Shown here one piece after another: positions 5,546 through 6,317 of a stretch of DNA of 6,317 nucleotides. Each line of letters starts with the position of its first letter. The first letter of the stretch is position 1. The stretch is from Mesorhizobium sp. GTDB lineage: Bacteria > Pseudomonadota > Alphaproteobacteria > Rhizobiales > Rhizobiaceae. Position numbers and translations under genes: made by a program. The notes under the pieces are model-generated. The model searched no databases and was not told the DNA's origin. It saw only the letters and a list, made by a program, of their open reading frames with translations. Location of the stretch: positions 1 to 6,317 of the forward strand of contig JAEKLU010000089.1 of assembly GCA_019509685.1 (NCBI GenBank). Direction: 5' to 3'.

Positions 5546-6317
5546 ATGAAACACCTGACCCGAACTGTTTCGCTCGGCGCGGCGCTTGCGCTGTTCACCG
5601 CCATGACGCCGGTGCTTGCCGACGGCGTTGCCTATGTCAACAAGGGTCTGGTCGGCATCGGTCGCATCCCGGCCAGCCAGAAGGACAAGTTCGGCGAAAC
5701 CTTCGGTTCCGGCTCGGGCATGGCGATCGACACCAAGGGCTGGGCGCGTGACGGCAATGCCTATAAGGGCTCGCTCTGGCTGCTGCCGGATCGCGGCTAC
5801 AACGTCGCCGGTACCACCGATTACCGCCCGCGCCTAAACACCATTTCGATCGAGCTTGCCCCGGTGGCGCCGGGTGCTGCACCGACAGCAGGCCAGGAAC
5901 AGTCGGGCGTCAAGGCAGCACTTGCCGACACCATGCTGTTGACCGACGACAAGGGCGCCGACACCACCGGGCTCGATCCGCTGAACGGCGTGCGCCCGGC
6001 CGCCGGCGACATGCCGATCCTGCCGCAGGCCGACAATGGCAAGCTGGCGCTGGACAATGAGGCGATCGTGCGCCTGCCAGACGGCACCATGCTCATCTCC
6101 GACGAATATGGCCCAAACATCTATCGCTTCTCGGCCGACGGCCATCTGATGTCGGCCACCCAGCCGCCGGCTGCCCTGGTGCCCATGCGCGACGGCAAAG
6201 CGAACTTTGCGTCCGACAATCCCGGCCCCGGCGCCGCCGAGCCCGATCCGAAGGATCCCGAGACCGGCCGCCAGAACAACCAGGGCCTCGAAGGCATGGC
6301 GATGACGCCGGACGGCA
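5546..6317 (+). CDS. Exported phytase-like protein (esterase-like activity of phytase family; partial, 3' end outside window)
   Basis: The first 257 residues of a secreted protein. Residues 1-25 are a clear Sec signal peptide: MKHLTRT, a hydrophobic core (about 8-22), then cleavage after VLA (23-25). The mature part has the look of the phytase-like beta-propeller family (PF13449, 'esterase-like activity of phytase'): LLPDRGYN (79-86), NEAIVRLPDGTMLISDEYGP (171-190) followed by a YRFSADG turn, and NQGLEGMAMTPDG (245-257) at the window edge. The Asp/Gly-rich turns suit a calcium-binding propeller, and the known activity of the family is phosphoester or ester hydrolysis; the true substrate is unproven. 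AGGGG seven bases before the ATG supports the start. It is divergent from the EncFtn-like gene across 217 bp that contain a PHO-box-like element. The frame stays open to the right end, and complete homologues are considerably longer. Confidence 0.88.
   Translation, partial: MKHLTRTVSLGAALALFTAMTPVLADGVAYVNKGLVGIGRIPASQKDKFGETFGSGSGMAIDTKGWARDGNAYKGSLWLLPDRGYNVAGTTDYRPRLNTISIELAPVAPGAAPTAGQEQSGVKAALADTMLLTDDKGADTTGLDPLNGVRPAAGDMPILPQADNGKLALDNEAIVRLPDGTMLISDEYGPNIYRFSADGHLMSATQPPAALVPMRDGKANFASDNPGPGAAEPDPKDPETGRQNNQGLEGMAMTPDG

Noticed and set aside
4691..5751. Open frames 4691-5554 (minus) and 4990-5751 (plus) around the ferritin-like gene
   Set aside because: They overlap the lacI 3' end, the EncFtn-like gene, the intergenic region and the start of the phytase-like gene in the wrong frame or strand. 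The 104-codon minus-strand frame has the conserved family residues and a good ribosome-binding site.

Overview
The window looks like chromosomal or megaplasmid DNA from an alphaproteobacterium of the Hyphomicrobiales (rhizobial) type, most like Mesorhizobium. This is inferred from the high G+C, the strong third-position GC bias, the FrcA/COG1879-style sugar ABC genes, and long spurious antisense ORFs typical of such genomes. No rRNA, tRNA, CRISPR array, insertion sequence or integrase was seen. Coding density is high and no gap exceeds about 220 bases.

Left two thirds (about 1-3772, minus strand): a sugar-uptake and catabolism operon, transcribed right to left. It encodes a Gfo/Idh/MocA NAD(P)-dependent oxidoreductase, a xylose-isomerase-like TIM-barrel isomerase/epimerase (translationally coupled, stop and start overlapping), a periplasmic sugar-binding protein with a Tat-like signal, and a single-domain FrcA-type ABC ATPase that runs off the left edge. 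The permease is not in the window and probably lies further left. GC-rich hairpins without U-tracts separate the last three genes and probably tune the relative expression of the binding protein.

Centre (3773-4993): a divergently transcribed LacI-family regulator with a TTG start. The shared 195-bp intergenic region holds a perfect LacI-type operator (CGTAAACGTTTACG) with a degenerate 14-bp copy beside it. Two overlapping divergent promoters can be modelled here. The operator abuts the -10 of the catabolic promoter and covers the -35 of the regulator's own promoter, so one site could repress the operon and autoregulate the regulator. The substrate cannot be named. An unphosphorylated polyol or sugar that is first oxidised and then isomerised, epimerised or cleaved is the most economical reading.

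Right third (4994-6317): a second, unrelated locus. A 104-aa minus-strand protein matches the encapsulated-ferritin (EncFtn) fold, with its ferroxidase residues in register, but has no recognisable encapsulin-targeting tail and no encapsulin shell gene beside it. It converges on lacI across a short stem-loop that contains both stop codons. Divergent from it is an exported phytase-like (esterase-like activity of phytase, PF13449-type) protein, cut by the right edge and preceded by a PHO-box-like sequence.
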